Of a DNA stretch of 11,102 nt, positions 1-7,386 are shown piece after piece (position 1 is the stretch's first letter; the number at the start of each line of letters is the position of its first letter). The notes under the pieces were generated by a model. That model was not told where the DNA came from and did not search any database. It was given only the letters and a program-made list of their open reading frames with translations. Origin of the DNA: Ignavibacteriota bacterium (GTDB lineage: Bacteria; Bacteroidota; Ignavibacteria; UBA10030; UBA6906). Where the stretch lies: the NCBI GenBank assembly GCA_016209805.1, contig JACQVJ010000350.1, positions 1 through 11,102 of the forward strand, written 5' to 3'. Position numbers and translations under genes: made by a program.

Positions 1-1544
1 CGGTCGATCTCCTCGGCCGATTTGCCTGAGCCGAACGGAGCGGGAGTCACGGGCTTGTCTTCTTTTTTCCAAACTGGTGTGTTTCCCGCCTTCATGACGA
101 TACGGCGATCGATCTCTTCGATCCACGATTGTGCGGGGAGAGCCTGAACCTGCTGTCGGGTGGTTTTTCCTTCTCCTGGCTCTTCAGGATTAATGGGGAG
201 AGTTTCAAATGCGACGCGCTTGTAGTTCAAGAGATGGCGCGCTGTAACATTGTCCGATATGATCGAGCCTCCCCACGTTCCCGGTCCCAAAGTCATTGAA
301 GGGTCGAGGCCGTTGGTGTATCCAACAGCGCCAAGCGCCGCCTGAGTGTTTACCAGTATTCGAAACGCCGGCTTCTCAAGAGCGAATTTCATGATAATGT
401 CGTTATCCCTGGAGTGAATCACCAGCGTGTGACCGATACCCCCAAACTCCAGAAGTTCAATGCAACGATGGCATGCATCCCTCCATCCATCCTCGGTGTA
501 GAACGAGAGGACAGGAGAGAGCTTTTCACGGGAGAGCGGATGCTGTCGTCCAACACCTTGAAGCTCCGCGATCAACACAGTCGTGTTAGGGGAGACCGTG
601 AGCCCTGCCTTCTGGGCAATGAATGCAGGAGATTTTCCAACGATGTCGGGATTGATCGCGCCCCTCTGGTCGAACATCAATCGTGAGAGTCTTTCCTTTT
701 CGTCGCCCGCAACAAAGTATGCACCTCGGCGTTTGCATTCTTCAACAACTTGATTCTTGATTGGAGCGTCGCACACTAGCGCCGACTCTGTCGAGCAGAG
801 TGTGCCGTAATCGAATTGCTTTCCGGAAATGATGTCTGCTACGGCTTTTCTGATGTTGGCGGTTCTCTCGATGAAGGCGGGTACATTCCCGGAGCCGACA
901 CCATAGGCGGGTTTACCGGAACTATACGCGGCTTTCACCATCGGATTGCTTCCGGTGGCGAGAATGATGGCTGTGAGCTTGTGTCGCATCAACTCGTTTG
1001 TTCCCTCGATCGTTGGCCAGGAGAGACAAGCCATCAGGTTCTTCGGCGCGCCCGCTTTCTCCGCAGCATCACGGACAACGTTCATTGCTTCAAGAGTACA
1101 CTGCGTTGCACGGGGGTGCGGGCTTGCTATGCATGCATTGCGGGATTTCACGGAAATAATCGCTTTGAACATTACCGTTGAAGTAGGGTTGGTCGATGGG
1201 ATCAATGCTGCAACCACGCCCATCGGCTCGCCAATCGTCAGGACTTTCTTTGCTGTGTCCTCAGCGATTACGCCCACGGTCTTCAGATCTTTTATCGATT
1301 CCCATACGCGGCGTGTTGCGAACTCATTCTTCTTCTGCTTGTCCTCGGGCTTACCGAATCCCGTTTCCTCCGATGCCATCCGTCCCAGCCGCGCCGCCTC
1401 AGCGAATCCTGCCTCCACCATCGCTTTTACGATGCGATCAACCTGCTCCTGTGAATAATTACGGAACTCGAGCTGCGCGGATTTTGCTTTCTGCAGAAGG
1501 TCCCGCACTTCCTGTATCGATTGCAAATCTTTGTCGAGGGGCAT
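1..1544 (-). CDS. CoA-acylating (acetylating) aldehyde dehydrogenase, EutE/PduP/AdhE-N type, 3' end beyond window
   Basis: Likely converts acetaldehyde or a related short aldehyde with CoA and NAD+ to the acyl-CoA, or the reverse. About 515 residues are visible with no stop before the left edge. The sequence follows the aldehyde dehydrogenase half of AdhE: EPMGVVAALIPSTNPTSTVM near residues 106-125, SPHPRA near 141-146, AAYSSGKPAYGVGSGN near 205-220, the catalytic cysteine C250 in FDYGTLCSTE, and LGPGTWGGS near 419-427. Past residue 450 it does not look like the AdhE linker or an iron-alcohol dehydrogenase, so it is probably a stand-alone enzyme. The end has a linker rich in P and K (about 490-508) followed by SAEEIDR, the beginning of a charged helix. 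The ATG at 1544 is preceded by a GAGG-like site and lies 21 nt after the PPC gene. Family assignment is firm; the exact aldehyde is not known. Confidence 0.93.
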   Translation of the reverse strand, partial: MPLDKDLQSIQEVRDLLQKAKSAQLEFRNYSQEQVDRIVKAMVEAGFAEAARLGRMASEETGFGKPEDKQKKNEFATRRVWESIKDLKTVGVIAEDTAKKVLTIGEPMGVVAALIPSTNPTSTVMFKAIISVKSRNACIASPHPRATQCTLEAMNVVRDAAEKAGAPKNLMACLSWPTIEGTNELMRHKLTAIILATGSNPMVKAAYSSGKPAYGVGSGNVPAFIERTANIRKAVADIISGKQFDYGTLCSTESALVCDAPIKNQVVEECKRRGAYFVAGDEKERLSRLMFDQRGAINPDIVGKSPAFIAQKAGLTVSPNTTVLIAELQGVGRQHPLSREKLSPVLSFYTEDGWRDACHRCIELLEFGGIGHTLVIHSRDNDIIMKFALEKPAFRILVNTQAALGAVGYTNGLDPSMTLGPGTWGGSIISDNVTARHLLNYKRVAFETLPINPEEPGEGKTTRQQVQALPAQSWIEEIDRRIVMKAGNTPVWKKEDKPVTPAPFGSGKSAEEID

Positions 1545-1565
1545 ACCGACCTCAGAGTGAATGAA

Positions 1566-2003
1566 TCAAAGGATCTTGTCTTTCGTCCAGAGAGTCAATC
1601 CTGTGCGCTCATCGAGCGACCGGTGAATCTCAGGGCCTTCATATTCTTCGATGGTGATTTCGCATGCGAAGACAGGCGTCCCGTTGGGAAGAAGATGGCC
1701 CCCCTTGCCGTTGCCTTTTTCGTCCGAAAGCGCGACGTGACAATGCAGAAACGGTTTGCCATCTTTCACACTCACATTTCCGTACATGCTTACGATCTCC
1801 ATCGGTTCATTGATTTCGATGTCGGTGTACTTCATCTGCTTCTGATCGTAGTAGGCGAGCTTTGCTTTTTGAACGGCGCCCAGGCCTGTCACCCGACCGG
1901 TCCGGATCGCATTCTCCTGCACGATGCGGGTTATACCGTCATGGAGGTCGGTTCCCCGTTCAAGGTGTCCGATGATTGTCCGTTTGGCGGAGTAGTTGCT
2001 CAT
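1566..2003 (-). CDS. PPC-domain (DUF296) protein
   Basis: This 145-residue protein is essentially one PPC domain (plant and prokaryote conserved domain, DUF296). The family trait is a compact trimeric fold; plant members carry AT-hooks, but prokaryotic ones usually do not and their role is poorly defined. Visible hallmarks are [20 protein letters not shown] (about 34-53), the strand [12 protein letters not shown] (68-79), [10 protein letters not shown] (85-94) and [16 protein letters not shown] (101-116). Histidines 87, 89 and 103 match the usual His-x-His plus GGH pattern, a possible metal site. The ATG overlaps the ruvB stop by four bases (ATGA), so translation is probably coupled to ruvB. 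The aldehyde dehydrogenase starts 21 nt downstream. I see no AT-hook, so calling it a DNA-binding protein would be inference from a family name only. Confidence 0.88.
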   Translation of the reverse strand: MSNYSAKRTIIGHLERGTDLHDGITRIVQENAIRTGRVTGLGAVQKAKLAYYDQKQMKYTDIEINEPMEIVSMYGNVSVKDGKPFLHCHVALSDEKGNGKGGHLLPNGTPVFACEITIEEYEGPEIHRSLDERTGLTLWTKDKIL

Positions 2004-3040
2004 GGAAACAGTGAAGGCTGATTTCCGATTTGGGGTTTGATATTGAAGTGTTTGTACGCAAGCTGCGTTGCCTCCCGCCCTCGCGGGGTCCTCTTGAGAA
2101 AGCCTTCCTGAATAAGATATGGCTCGTAGACTTCTTCAATTGTTCCGGGCTCTTCACCCACAGCAACGGCAAGTGTGTTCAACCCAACAGGTCCGCCGGA
2201 ATACTTCTGAATGATACAGAGAAGAATGCGCTTGTCCATATCGTCAAGGCCATGCTCATCGACCTCAAGTGCCTTGAGTGAATAGTCTGCGACCTCTTTT
2301 GAGATGACGCCCCCTGCATGGGCAAGTTTTTCGTCCGCTTGCGCGAAATCGCGACAACGCCTCAGAAGACGGTTGGCAATGCGGGGTGTGCCTCTCGAAC
2401 GCTGTGCGATTTCCTGTGCCCCTTCCTTGTCGATATCCACATCGAGGATTCGTGCAGAGCGATCGATAATGCGGTAGAGTGTATCCGTTGCATAATAATC
2501 GAGTCGGTTTGAGATGCCGAAGCGTGCCCGCAGCGGAGCCGTAAGCAATCCCGAGCGTGTCGTTGCACCGATGAGCGTGTACTTTGGAAGAGTCAATTGA
2601 ATGCTCCGTGCGCTTGGTCCCGAATCGATCATGATGTCCAATCGAAAATCTTCCATTGCAGGATAGAGATATTCTTCGACAACAGGATTCAGCCGGTGAA
2701 TCTCGTCGATGAACAGGACGTCACCCTCTTCAAGGTTGGTCAGAATTCCCGCAAGGTCCCCCGGCTTATCCAGCACTGGTCCGGATGTGGTCTTGATGCT
2801 GCTCCCCATCTCATTGGTGATGATGTGGGCGAGCGTTGTTTTGCCCAGACCGGGAGGCCCGGTCAGCAACACATGGTCGAGTGGTTCGCCTCGTTGGCGC
2901 GCTGCCGCGATGAACACCTTCAGATTCTCGGTGATCTTTTCCTGGCCGTAAAAATCGTTAAACGTGAGTGGGCGGAGTGCCTGATCAAGCTCCAGCTCTG
3001 CTTCCAACCGCTCCGGAGAAGTGTAGTCTGATTTTCGCAT
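2000..3040 (-). CDS. ruvB: Holliday junction branch migration ATPase RuvB
   Basis: RuvB is the hexameric AAA+ motor that drives branch migration at RuvA-bound Holliday junctions. Counted from the ATG at 3040 it is 346 residues, normal for the family. Walker A is GPPGLGKTT (61-69), Walker B is LFIDEIH (109-115), sensor 1 is LIGATTRSG (156-164), and the arginine-finger segment is PLRARFG (169-175). The C-terminal winged helix includes [10 protein letters not shown] (282-291) and ends in QLAYKHFNI. An in-frame TTG at 3076 would add 12 residues ([12 protein letters not shown]) unlike usual RuvB N-termini, and neither start has a good ribosome site, so 3040 is preferred on family length. The stop overlaps the PPC start as ATGA. 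ruvA ends 88 nt upstream of this start. Identification is certain; only the start is open. Confidence 0.97.
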   Translation of the reverse strand: MRKSDYTSPERLEAELELDQALRPLTFNDFYGQEKITENLKVFIAAARQRGEPLDHVLLTGPPGLGKTTLAHIITNEMGSSIKTTSGPVLDKPGDLAGILTNLEEGDVLFIDEIHRLNPVVEEYLYPAMEDFRLDIMIDSGPSARSIQLTLPKYTLIGATTRSGLLTAPLRARFGISNRLDYYATDTLYRIIDRSARILDVDIDKEGAQEIAQRSRGTPRIANRLLRRCRDFAQADEKLAHAGGVISKEVADYSLKALEVDEHGLDDMDKRILLCIIQKYSGGPVGLNTLAVAVGEEPGTIEEVYEPYLIQEGFLKRTPRGREATQLAYKHFNIKPQIGNQPSLFP

Positions 3041-3082
3041 CGGGTGAAAGGTAACACGTGAAAGAGTGAAATTCAACAGGCG

Positions 3083-3116
3083 ATTCTCATAACGTAATAC
3101 GTTCGGTCATGAGAAT
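3083..3116 (-). other. inverted repeat in the ruvA-ruvB spacer
   Basis: ATTCTCAT at 3083-3090 is repeated in inverted orientation as ATGAGAAT at 3109-3116, giving an 8-bp stem around an 18-nt loop. The loop itself holds a near-palindrome, AACGTAATACGTT (3091-3103). No T-run follows on the minus strand, so it is not a standard intrinsic terminator. It may be an mRNA structure between the two cistrons or a protein site. Function is not shown by the sequence. Confidence 0.4.
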
Positions 3117-3128
3117 GGCTGCACCGTT

Positions 3129-3728
3129 CTACTTTGCAGCGTGTCGGAGAGCCGTTTTGATCAAGACCTCGACCGAAACGTCTTTTCCATTTGACTCCTG
3201 GATTGCAGTGCGGAGCGCTTTTTCAGCTGCCGCACGGTTGTAACCCAGGGAAGTGAGTGCAAGCAAAGCCTCCGAACGAATTCTTGTCTGAAGGTCTGTT
3301 GATGGGAATGGTGCGACGATGGAGGTCTTTCCGATTTTGTCGCGCAGCTCAACGATGAGACGCTCAGCAAGCTTTCTTCCAATTCCCGGGATAGCCGTTA
3401 GCGCGGCGAGGTTTCCACGAGTGATGTGATCACGCAGATCGACAACCGAAACTCCTGAGAGGATTCCCTGTGCCATTTTCGGCCCGATGCCGGTCACTGA
3501 AATCAGCAGCTTGAACAGGGTTCGCTCATCTTCCGTGGCGAAGCCGAAGAGCTGCATGGCGTCGTCCCTGACGTGCAGGTAGGTCAACAATCGGACATCG
3601 GTTTTTTCGGCTCCGAGCTGCTCAAATGTGGAAAGGGGAATGAGTACGTGGTAGCCGACGCCCCGGACGTCCACGACGATTTCGGTTGGAGACTTATAGG
3701 CAAGTGTCCCGCTCAACGATGCGATCAT
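3129..3728 (-). CDS. ruvA: Holliday junction DNA-binding protein RuvA
   Basis: RuvA binds the four-way junction as a tetramer and loads RuvB. The 199-residue length is normal. Domain I is the OB-fold beginning MIASLSGTLAYKSPTEIVVDVRGVGY in type, with HVRDDAMQLFGF at 52-63; the acidic pair D55/D56 sits where the acidic pin of RuvA is expected. Domain II carries two helix-hairpin-helix motifs, ISVTGIGPKMAQGIL (76-90) and LTAIPGIGRKLAERLI (110-125). Domain III (about 150-199) is the mobile RuvB-contacting domain with EALLALTSLGYNRAAAEKAL. The ATG overlaps the ruvC stop by four bases, so the two are probably translationally coupled. Nothing unusual is seen in the protein. Confidence 0.97.
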   Translation of the reverse strand: MIASLSGTLAYKSPTEIVVDVRGVGYHVLIPLSTFEQLGAEKTDVRLLTYLHVRDDAMQLFGFATEDERTLFKLLISVTGIGPKMAQGILSGVSVVDLRDHITRGNLAALTAIPGIGRKLAERLIVELRDKIGKTSIVAPFPSTDLQTRIRSEALLALTSLGYNRAAAEKALRTAIQESNGKDVSVEVLIKTALRHAAK

Positions 3729-4282
3729 GCTTTTACCCTTTCGGGATGGGCAGCAATGTACGACTTCCAGTCTTTTAGCTTCGTCTTTGGCCTCGCCAGG
3801 CGATGAAGATGACAGATCGCAATGGCAAGGGCATCGGAGGTATCGTGAAGCATCCTTGCATCTGCAAGCCCAAGCATGGACTTCACCATGAACTGCACCT
3901 GTTCTTTCGACGCGGCGCCGTTTCCTACAACGGCGTGTTTCACCTCGCGCGGTGAGTACTCTGTCGTTGGGATTTCATGTTCCACAGCAGCGAGGATCGA
4001 GACACCGCGTGCGTGTCCGAGTTTCAACGCCGACTGTGCGTTCTTTCCGTAAAACGCCGACTCAATCGCAAACTCATCTGGTTTGAATTGCGTGATCACG
4101 GTACTCAATTCGGAGTAGATCTTCTTGAGACGCAACGGCATGCTCTTCGTGGATCTGTTGTTGATGGTCCCGCAGCCGAGCAAACGAACTATCGACCCGT
4201 TTTGCTCCACGACGCCATACCCACTCACCAGCGTCCCCGGGTCAACACCGAGAACAACGAGTGTCTGGCGTTTCCTTCGCAT
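3725..4282 (-). CDS. ruvC: Crossover junction endodeoxyribonuclease RuvC
   Basis: RuvC is the dimeric metal-dependent nuclease that nicks Holliday junctions symmetrically. From the ATG at 4282 it has 185 residues. The four acidic catalytic residues are present: D14 in LGVDPGT, E74 in FAIESAFYG, and D147 and D150 in LHDTSDALA, matching the family spacing (D7, E66, D138, D141 in E. coli). The region NAQSALKLGHARG (81-93) is also typical. A start codon farther upstream at 4363 would add 27 residues overlapping yebC and reading through a hairpin; the ATG at 4282 has a GGAG site five bases upstream and fits family length, so it is chosen. It lies 49 nt after yebC and its TGA overlaps the ruvA ATG. 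Confidence 0.96.
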   Translation of the reverse strand: MRRKRQTLVVLGVDPGTLVSGYGVVEQNGSIVRLLGCGTINNRSTKSMPLRLKKIYSELSTVITQFKPDEFAIESAFYGKNAQSALKLGHARGVSILAAVEHEIPTTEYSPREVKHAVVGNGAASKEQVQFMVKSMLGLADARMLHDTSDALAIAICHLHRLARPKTKLKDWKSYIAAHPERVKA

Positions 4283-4292
4283 CGTTCTCCGT

Positions 4293-4313
4293 GGCGATCG
4301 GGAGACGATCGCC
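4293..4313 (-). other. perfect 8-bp hairpin between yebC and ruvC
   Basis: GGCGATCG (4293-4300) and CGATCGCC (4306-4313) form a perfect GC-rich stem with a 5-nt loop. It lies in the 49-nt spacer, just upstream of the GGAG ribosome site of ruvC. There is no T-run after it, so it is unlikely to be a terminator; an RNA processing, stability or translation-tuning element is possible. Role is inferred from position only. Confidence 0.5.
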
Positions 4314-4331
4314 GAGATGGTCCCCTCCGTC

Positions 4332-5081
4332 TCAGCCGTTGAGAGATGCAAGCTCCTTCTCATCTATATCGAAATTCGAATAGACGTTCTGGACATCGTC
4401 ATGTTCCTCGAGCGCTTCAAGCAGCTTGAGTGTGTGTTCGGCATCCTTTCCGGTTACCTTGATTGTGTTCTGCGCGACCTTTTGGAGGGATGCACTTTCG
4501 ATAGTAACTCCCTTATCCTCAAGTGCCTTCTTAACTGTGTCGAATGCCTGTGGTAACGTGGTGACGGTGAATGCCTCTTCATCAGTCTGCATATCATCCG
4601 CGCCTGCATCGAGGATGATTGCAAGAAGATCATCTTCTGTAACACGCGACTTTGGGATGACGATCGTTCCTTTTTTCTGAAACATCCATGCAACACTTCC
4701 GCTCTCTCCGAGATTGCCGTGATTCCGGGAAAAAACATGGCGCATCTCTGAAACAGTTCTGTTCTTGTTGTCGGTGACAACTTCAACAAGAACCGCTACG
4801 CCGACTGGTCCGTAACCCTCATACGTAACCTCCTCATACGATACGCCCGGAAGCTCTCCCGTTCCTTTCTGGATCGCCCGTTTGATATTGTCTGCCGGCA
4901 TGTTGGCTTCTTTTGCGATCTGAATCGCAAGGCGCAGGCGTGGATTGCCGTCGGGATTTCCACCTCCGTCCCGAGCGGCGATTGTAATCTCCTTGATGAG
5001 CCTTGTAAACAGCCTGCCACGAGCAGAATCCGTGGCCGCCTTTTTCCGTTTGATGGTTGCCCACTTTGAGTGACCTGACAT
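4332..5081 (-). CDS. yebC: YebC/PmpR/TACO1-family protein
   Basis: The 249-residue protein begins MSGHSKWATIKRKKAATDS, the signature N-terminus of the YebC/TACO1 family, and keeps the usual blocks: RGRLFTRLIKEI (21-32), NPRLRLAIQIAKEANMP (46-62), YEGYGPVGVAVLVE (87-100), RNHGNLGESGSVAWMF (119-134). Bacterial members were first described as DNA-binding regulators; more recent work on the family points to ribosome-associated relief of stalling, including at proline-rich stretches. The sequence alone cannot decide between these. A strong ribosome site (GGGAGG) lies 7 nt before the ATG. recJ ends 23 nt upstream and ruvC starts 49 nt downstream. The order yebC-ruvC-ruvA-ruvB is a widely conserved arrangement. 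Confidence 0.96.
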   Translation of the reverse strand: MSGHSKWATIKRKKAATDSARGRLFTRLIKEITIAARDGGGNPDGNPRLRLAIQIAKEANMPADNIKRAIQKGTGELPGVSYEEVTYEGYGPVGVAVLVEVVTDNKNRTVSEMRHVFSRNHGNLGESGSVAWMFQKKGTIVIPKSRVTEDDLLAIILDAGADDMQTDEEAFTVTTLPQAFDTVKKALEDKGVTIESASLQKVAQNTIKVTGKDAEHTLKLLEALEEHDDVQNVYSNFDIDEKELASLNG

Positions 5082-5104
5082 CGTTCAACCTCCCTGCCTT
5101 CGCA

Positions 5105-5875
5105 TTATCGAAGGTCCTTTATTTTCAACTGCGGCAGTGTCTCTTTTCCCGAGCCTCCCGCAGGAGTGCCCCAGTCATGTTCTTCCACATTAAACACGCA
5201 CTCCAGGTCCTTCCGCCCTTGTGTCATACGAGGGAGCAAATCGCCGAGTTCGAATCCGATGGCATCGATGACTGTCCCATTCTCTCTGACCCGGAACCGT
5301 AAGTGGTTCCTCCCGACGATCCGCGGTGTTCCCACCACTTCCAGGTTTCGTGCAAGGAATACAGGTCGCATGTTCGCCGGACCGAACGGGGCAAATTCAT
5401 TCAGAAGCCGGATGAAACGAGGTGTGATCTCGGAAAGTGAAAGCTCACTGTCAACTCTTATCTCAGGTGTTTTCAGCTCGTCGCTCATCATTTCTTTGAC
5501 AACGGCATTGAACGTGTCCCGGAATTCATCAAGGCGTGAAAGCTCGACAGTCAGCCCGGCTGCGTATTTGTGTCCTCCAAACTGGATCATCAGGTCCTCG
5601 CAGCGTTTTAGAGCGTTGTAGATGTTGAAGCCCGAGATACTGCGGGCCGATCCTTTGGCAACACCATCCACTGTTGCCATCATGATGGAAGGTTTGTAGT
5701 ATTTCTCGACCATGCGGGATGCGACTATTCCGACGACGCCGGGATGCCAGTGTTCTTGATGGAGGACCAACGCCGCATCTGATTCGACGTCGAGCAGATT
5801 TTCAGCAAGGATCTGGGCTTCGGCGAATGTGTCCCCGTCGATCTTACGCCTGTTCTGGTTCTCTTCCTCCAGCAC
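5105..5875 (-). CDS. recJ: RecJ C-terminal fragment (DHHA1 and OB domains), downstream of the internal stop
   Basis: These 256 codons continue RecJ in the same frame after the internal TAA. Numbered on the full gene, the DHHA1 domain has HWHPGVVGIVASRM (about 363-376), GVAKGSARSI (391-400) and FGGHKYAAGL (419-428), the glycine- and histidine-rich substrate-binding motifs of DHH-family nucleases. An OB-type domain follows, with FAPFGPANMRPVF near 481-493. The GTG at 5875 is only the first permissible in-frame codon and lacks a ribosome site, so independent translation is doubtful. Without the DHH half the fragment has no metal centre and would not be an exonuclease by itself. Confidence 0.6.
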   Translation of the reverse strand: MLEEENQNRRKIDGDTFAEAQILAENLLDVESDAALVLHQEHWHPGVVGIVASRMVEKYYKPSIMMATVDGVAKGSARSISGFNIYNALKRCEDLMIQFGGHKYAAGLTVELSRLDEFRDTFNAVVKEMMSDELKTPEIRVDSELSLSEITPRFIRLLNEFAPFGPANMRPVFLARNLEVVGTPRIVGRNHLRFRVRENGTVIDAIGFELGDLLPRMTQGRKDLECVFNVEEHDWGTPAGGSGKETLPQLKIKDLR

Positions 5876-5887
5876 AAGTGCGAGCTG

Positions 5888-6835
5888 TTAAGCTTCTGCG
5901 GGGTCTGCACTGGTAAGCAATTGTACGGCTCGCATTGCGTCTCCCAACCTTCCCACGGCATTGATTCGTGGGGCAAGCGCAAAGACGATTTGCCCGGTTG
6001 TGATTTGTCCAAGCCTCGCGCCTGCTTTCTCTACCAGCGCTCTTACGCCCGGTCGCGGCGAGGTGTTGATGACTTCCAATCCCATTTTCACAAGCACACG
6101 GTTTTCACCCGTAAGGGGAACAATATCAGCGGTGGTTGCAAGGGCCACAAAATCGAGGTAGGAGGCAAGGTTTTCTTCTTTCTTCTGTTTGACAGCGAGA
6201 GCATGAATCAGCTTGAATCCGACCCCGCATCCAGAAAGGTGTTTGAATGGATACCTGTCCCCTGCTTTGATCGGATCAAGAACCGCGTATGCGTTTGGAA
6301 GAGTATTCCCGGGCTCATGGTGGTCGCAAATGATGACGTCGAGTCCGAGACTCCTGGCGTACTCCACCTGCTCCACTGCCGTGATTCCGCAGTCGACGGA
6401 GATGAAGAGAGTCGCACCTTCATGAGAAGCTCTGTCAAGTCCAATGCGAGATATGCCATATCCCTCCTTAATTCGGTCGGGAACATAGTAGGACACATCG
6501 GCGCCGAACTCTTTGAGGAAGAGGTACAGCATTGATGCGCCGTTCGTACCGTCTACATCGTAATCTCCGAAGACCCGGATCTTCTCTTTCTTCTCGATAG
6601 CGCCCAAAATTCTTGGGACGGCTGCATCCATACCATGCAGGAGGAATGGGTCGTGGAGTAACGACAGGGTGGGGCGGAAGTAAGCTTTTGCTTTATCGTA
6701 GTCGGTGATGCCGCGGAAGACGAGAATCTTGGCTATCGGCTCAGGGACATTAATCTCTTTTGATAATTGTGCCACTACCAGCGGGTCGGGTGGCTCCGCA
6801 ATGATCCATCGGTGTTCTCGGACAATGGTGTTCAA
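5888..6835 (-). CDS. recJ: RecJ N-terminal fragment (DHH phosphoesterase domain), ends at the internal stop
   Basis: The 315-residue product keeps the DHH catalytic core: motif I VFGDYDVDGTNG (88-99), motif II SVDCGIT (146-152), motif III ICDHHEPG (169-176) and motif IV ALATTADIVPL (231-241), which supply the Asp/His ligands of the two metals. APRINAVGRLGD (288-299) is the usual conserved segment just before the inter-domain helix where the stop falls. The start chosen is the TTG at 6835, because GGAG lies 5 nt upstream and the protein then begins NTIVREHRWIIAEPPD as RecJ usually does. The frame is open back to a GTG at 6922, but that stretch overlaps or abuts the 3' end of rnpB and encodes nothing RecJ-like. 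A solitary DHH half would be expected to be poorly active. Confidence 0.75.
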   Translation of the reverse strand: MNTIVREHRWIIAEPPDPLVVAQLSKEINVPEPIAKILVFRGITDYDKAKAYFRPTLSLLHDPFLLHGMDAAVPRILGAIEKKEKIRVFGDYDVDGTNGASMLYLFLKEFGADVSYYVPDRIKEGYGISRIGLDRASHEGATLFISVDCGITAVEQVEYARSLGLDVIICDHHEPGNTLPNAYAVLDPIKAGDRYPFKHLSGCGVGFKLIHALAVKQKKEENLASYLDFVALATTADIVPLTGENRVLVKMGLEVINTSPRPGVRALVEKAGARLGQITTGQIVFALAPRINAVGRLGDAMRAVQLLTSADPAEA

Positions 6836-6921
6836 ATGGTCTCCGGTATGTTTCTGCTCACTTGCTTCCCTGTTCGCAGACCCGGTCGAACGGGTTTGTG
6901 CGGACGAAGTGCAAACAAGCA

Positions 6922-7340
6922 CTGCAGGTCTGTAAGCCGAATTCTGTCTGCTCCGCGAAATGCGGAGGAGGCAGCCATTTATCTGGGCCTCGGATTGCTC
7001 CTCGGCTCAAGCGACCTACCCGGGAGTCTCTCTGCGAGTGCAAAAGCAGGACGCAGAGGTGAAGCGAGCAACTTCTCCTCCCTTATTTGGTCTTGCTCCA
7101 GGTGGGGTTTGTCGTGCCTCCGACATTACTGTCGAAGCGGTGAGCTCTTACCTCGCCTTTTCACCCTTATCACGGCCGCCAAAAGGCGGCCAGACGGTAT
7201 GTTTTCTGTGACACTTTCCGTCACTGCAGACTTTCGTCCGCAGAGCCCCCGCTGTTCACGGGGCACCTTGCTCTCTGGAGTTCGGACTTTCCTCATCCCG
7301 GTGCGACAAGCGTAACGGAACGCGGCTGCCCGACCTGCAT
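6922..7340 (-). ncRNA. rnpB: RNase P RNA (bacterial type A)
   Basis: The catalytic RNA of RNase P, which matures tRNA 5' ends. On the minus strand the 5' arm carries the universal GAGGAAAGTCCG (complement of about 7283-7295), followed by ACAGAAAACATACCG (7195-7209), a GGCCGCC/GGCGGCC hairpin (7174-7191, P12-like), then GTAAGGGTGAAAAGG, GGTAAGAGCTCACCG, CACCTGGAGCAAGACCAAATA in type, GGTAGGTCGCTTGAGCC, CAGATAAATGGCTGCC and the terminal ACAGAATTCGGCTTACA. P1 closes perfectly: TGCAGGTC at the 5' end (complement of 7332-7339) pairs with GACCTGCA at the 3' end (complement of 6923-6930). All core regions are present, so it looks intact. Ends are set from P1 and may be off by some bases. It sits between the RNase H gene and recJ, same strand, with 83 and 86 nt of spacer. 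Confidence 0.96.
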
Positions 7341-7357
7341 TGTTGTGGTTTCAGTTA

Positions 7358-7386
7358 ATTAAACTACACCCAAAACGCTGTTGCGA
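7358..7386 (-). promoter_or_regulatory. candidate promoter for rnpB
   Basis: On the minus strand TCGCAA (7381-7386) and TTTAAT (7358-7363) are separated by 17 bases; the -10 matches the consensus in 5 of 6 positions, the -35 is poor. Transcription would begin near 7351, about 11 bases before the mature 5' end, so a short leader would need trimming. Alternatively rnpB is cut out of a longer transcript. Confidence 0.35.

Larger units (their letters stand above)
5105..6835 (-). pseudogene. recJ: recJ, single-stranded-DNA 5'-3' exonuclease gene interrupted by one in-frame TAA
   Basis: Read from the TTG at 6835 the frame runs 576 codons to the TAA at 5105, the usual RecJ length, with only codon 316 (5888-5890) changed to TAA. 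The residues on both sides, LLTSADPAEA then QLALVLEEENQNRRKID, are the continuous RecJ pattern (…EA-x-LA…N…R…ID), with no frameshift, deletion or insertion. A one-base change at the first position of the stop would give CAA, GAA or AAA, all plausible here. No good restart exists: the next in-frame candidate is a GTG at 5875 without a ribosome site. RecJ normally degrades ssDNA 5' to 3' in recombination and mismatch repair. Either the gene is freshly inactivated, or the stop is a sequencing or assembly error. The two halves are described separately. Confidence 0.85.

Noticed and set aside
946..1458. Plus-strand open frames opposite the aldehyde dehydrogenase
   Set aside because: The minus strand encodes a well-conserved enzyme through the whole stretch; these are shadows.
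5888..5890. Programmed recoding of the recJ stop (selenocysteine or pyrrolysine)
   Set aside because: Those use TGA and TAG; the codon is TAA, and no special stimulatory structure is apparent after it.
6880..6900. ACCCG-TTCGAC-CGGGT, looking like a tRNA T-arm downstream of rnpB
   Set aside because: The loop is 6 rather than 7 nt in that pairing and no acceptor, D or anticodon arms can be found around it.
6767..7315. Plus-strand and minus-strand open frames across rnpB
   Set aside because: They lie over a structured RNA with all conserved RNase P regions and show no protein family pattern.
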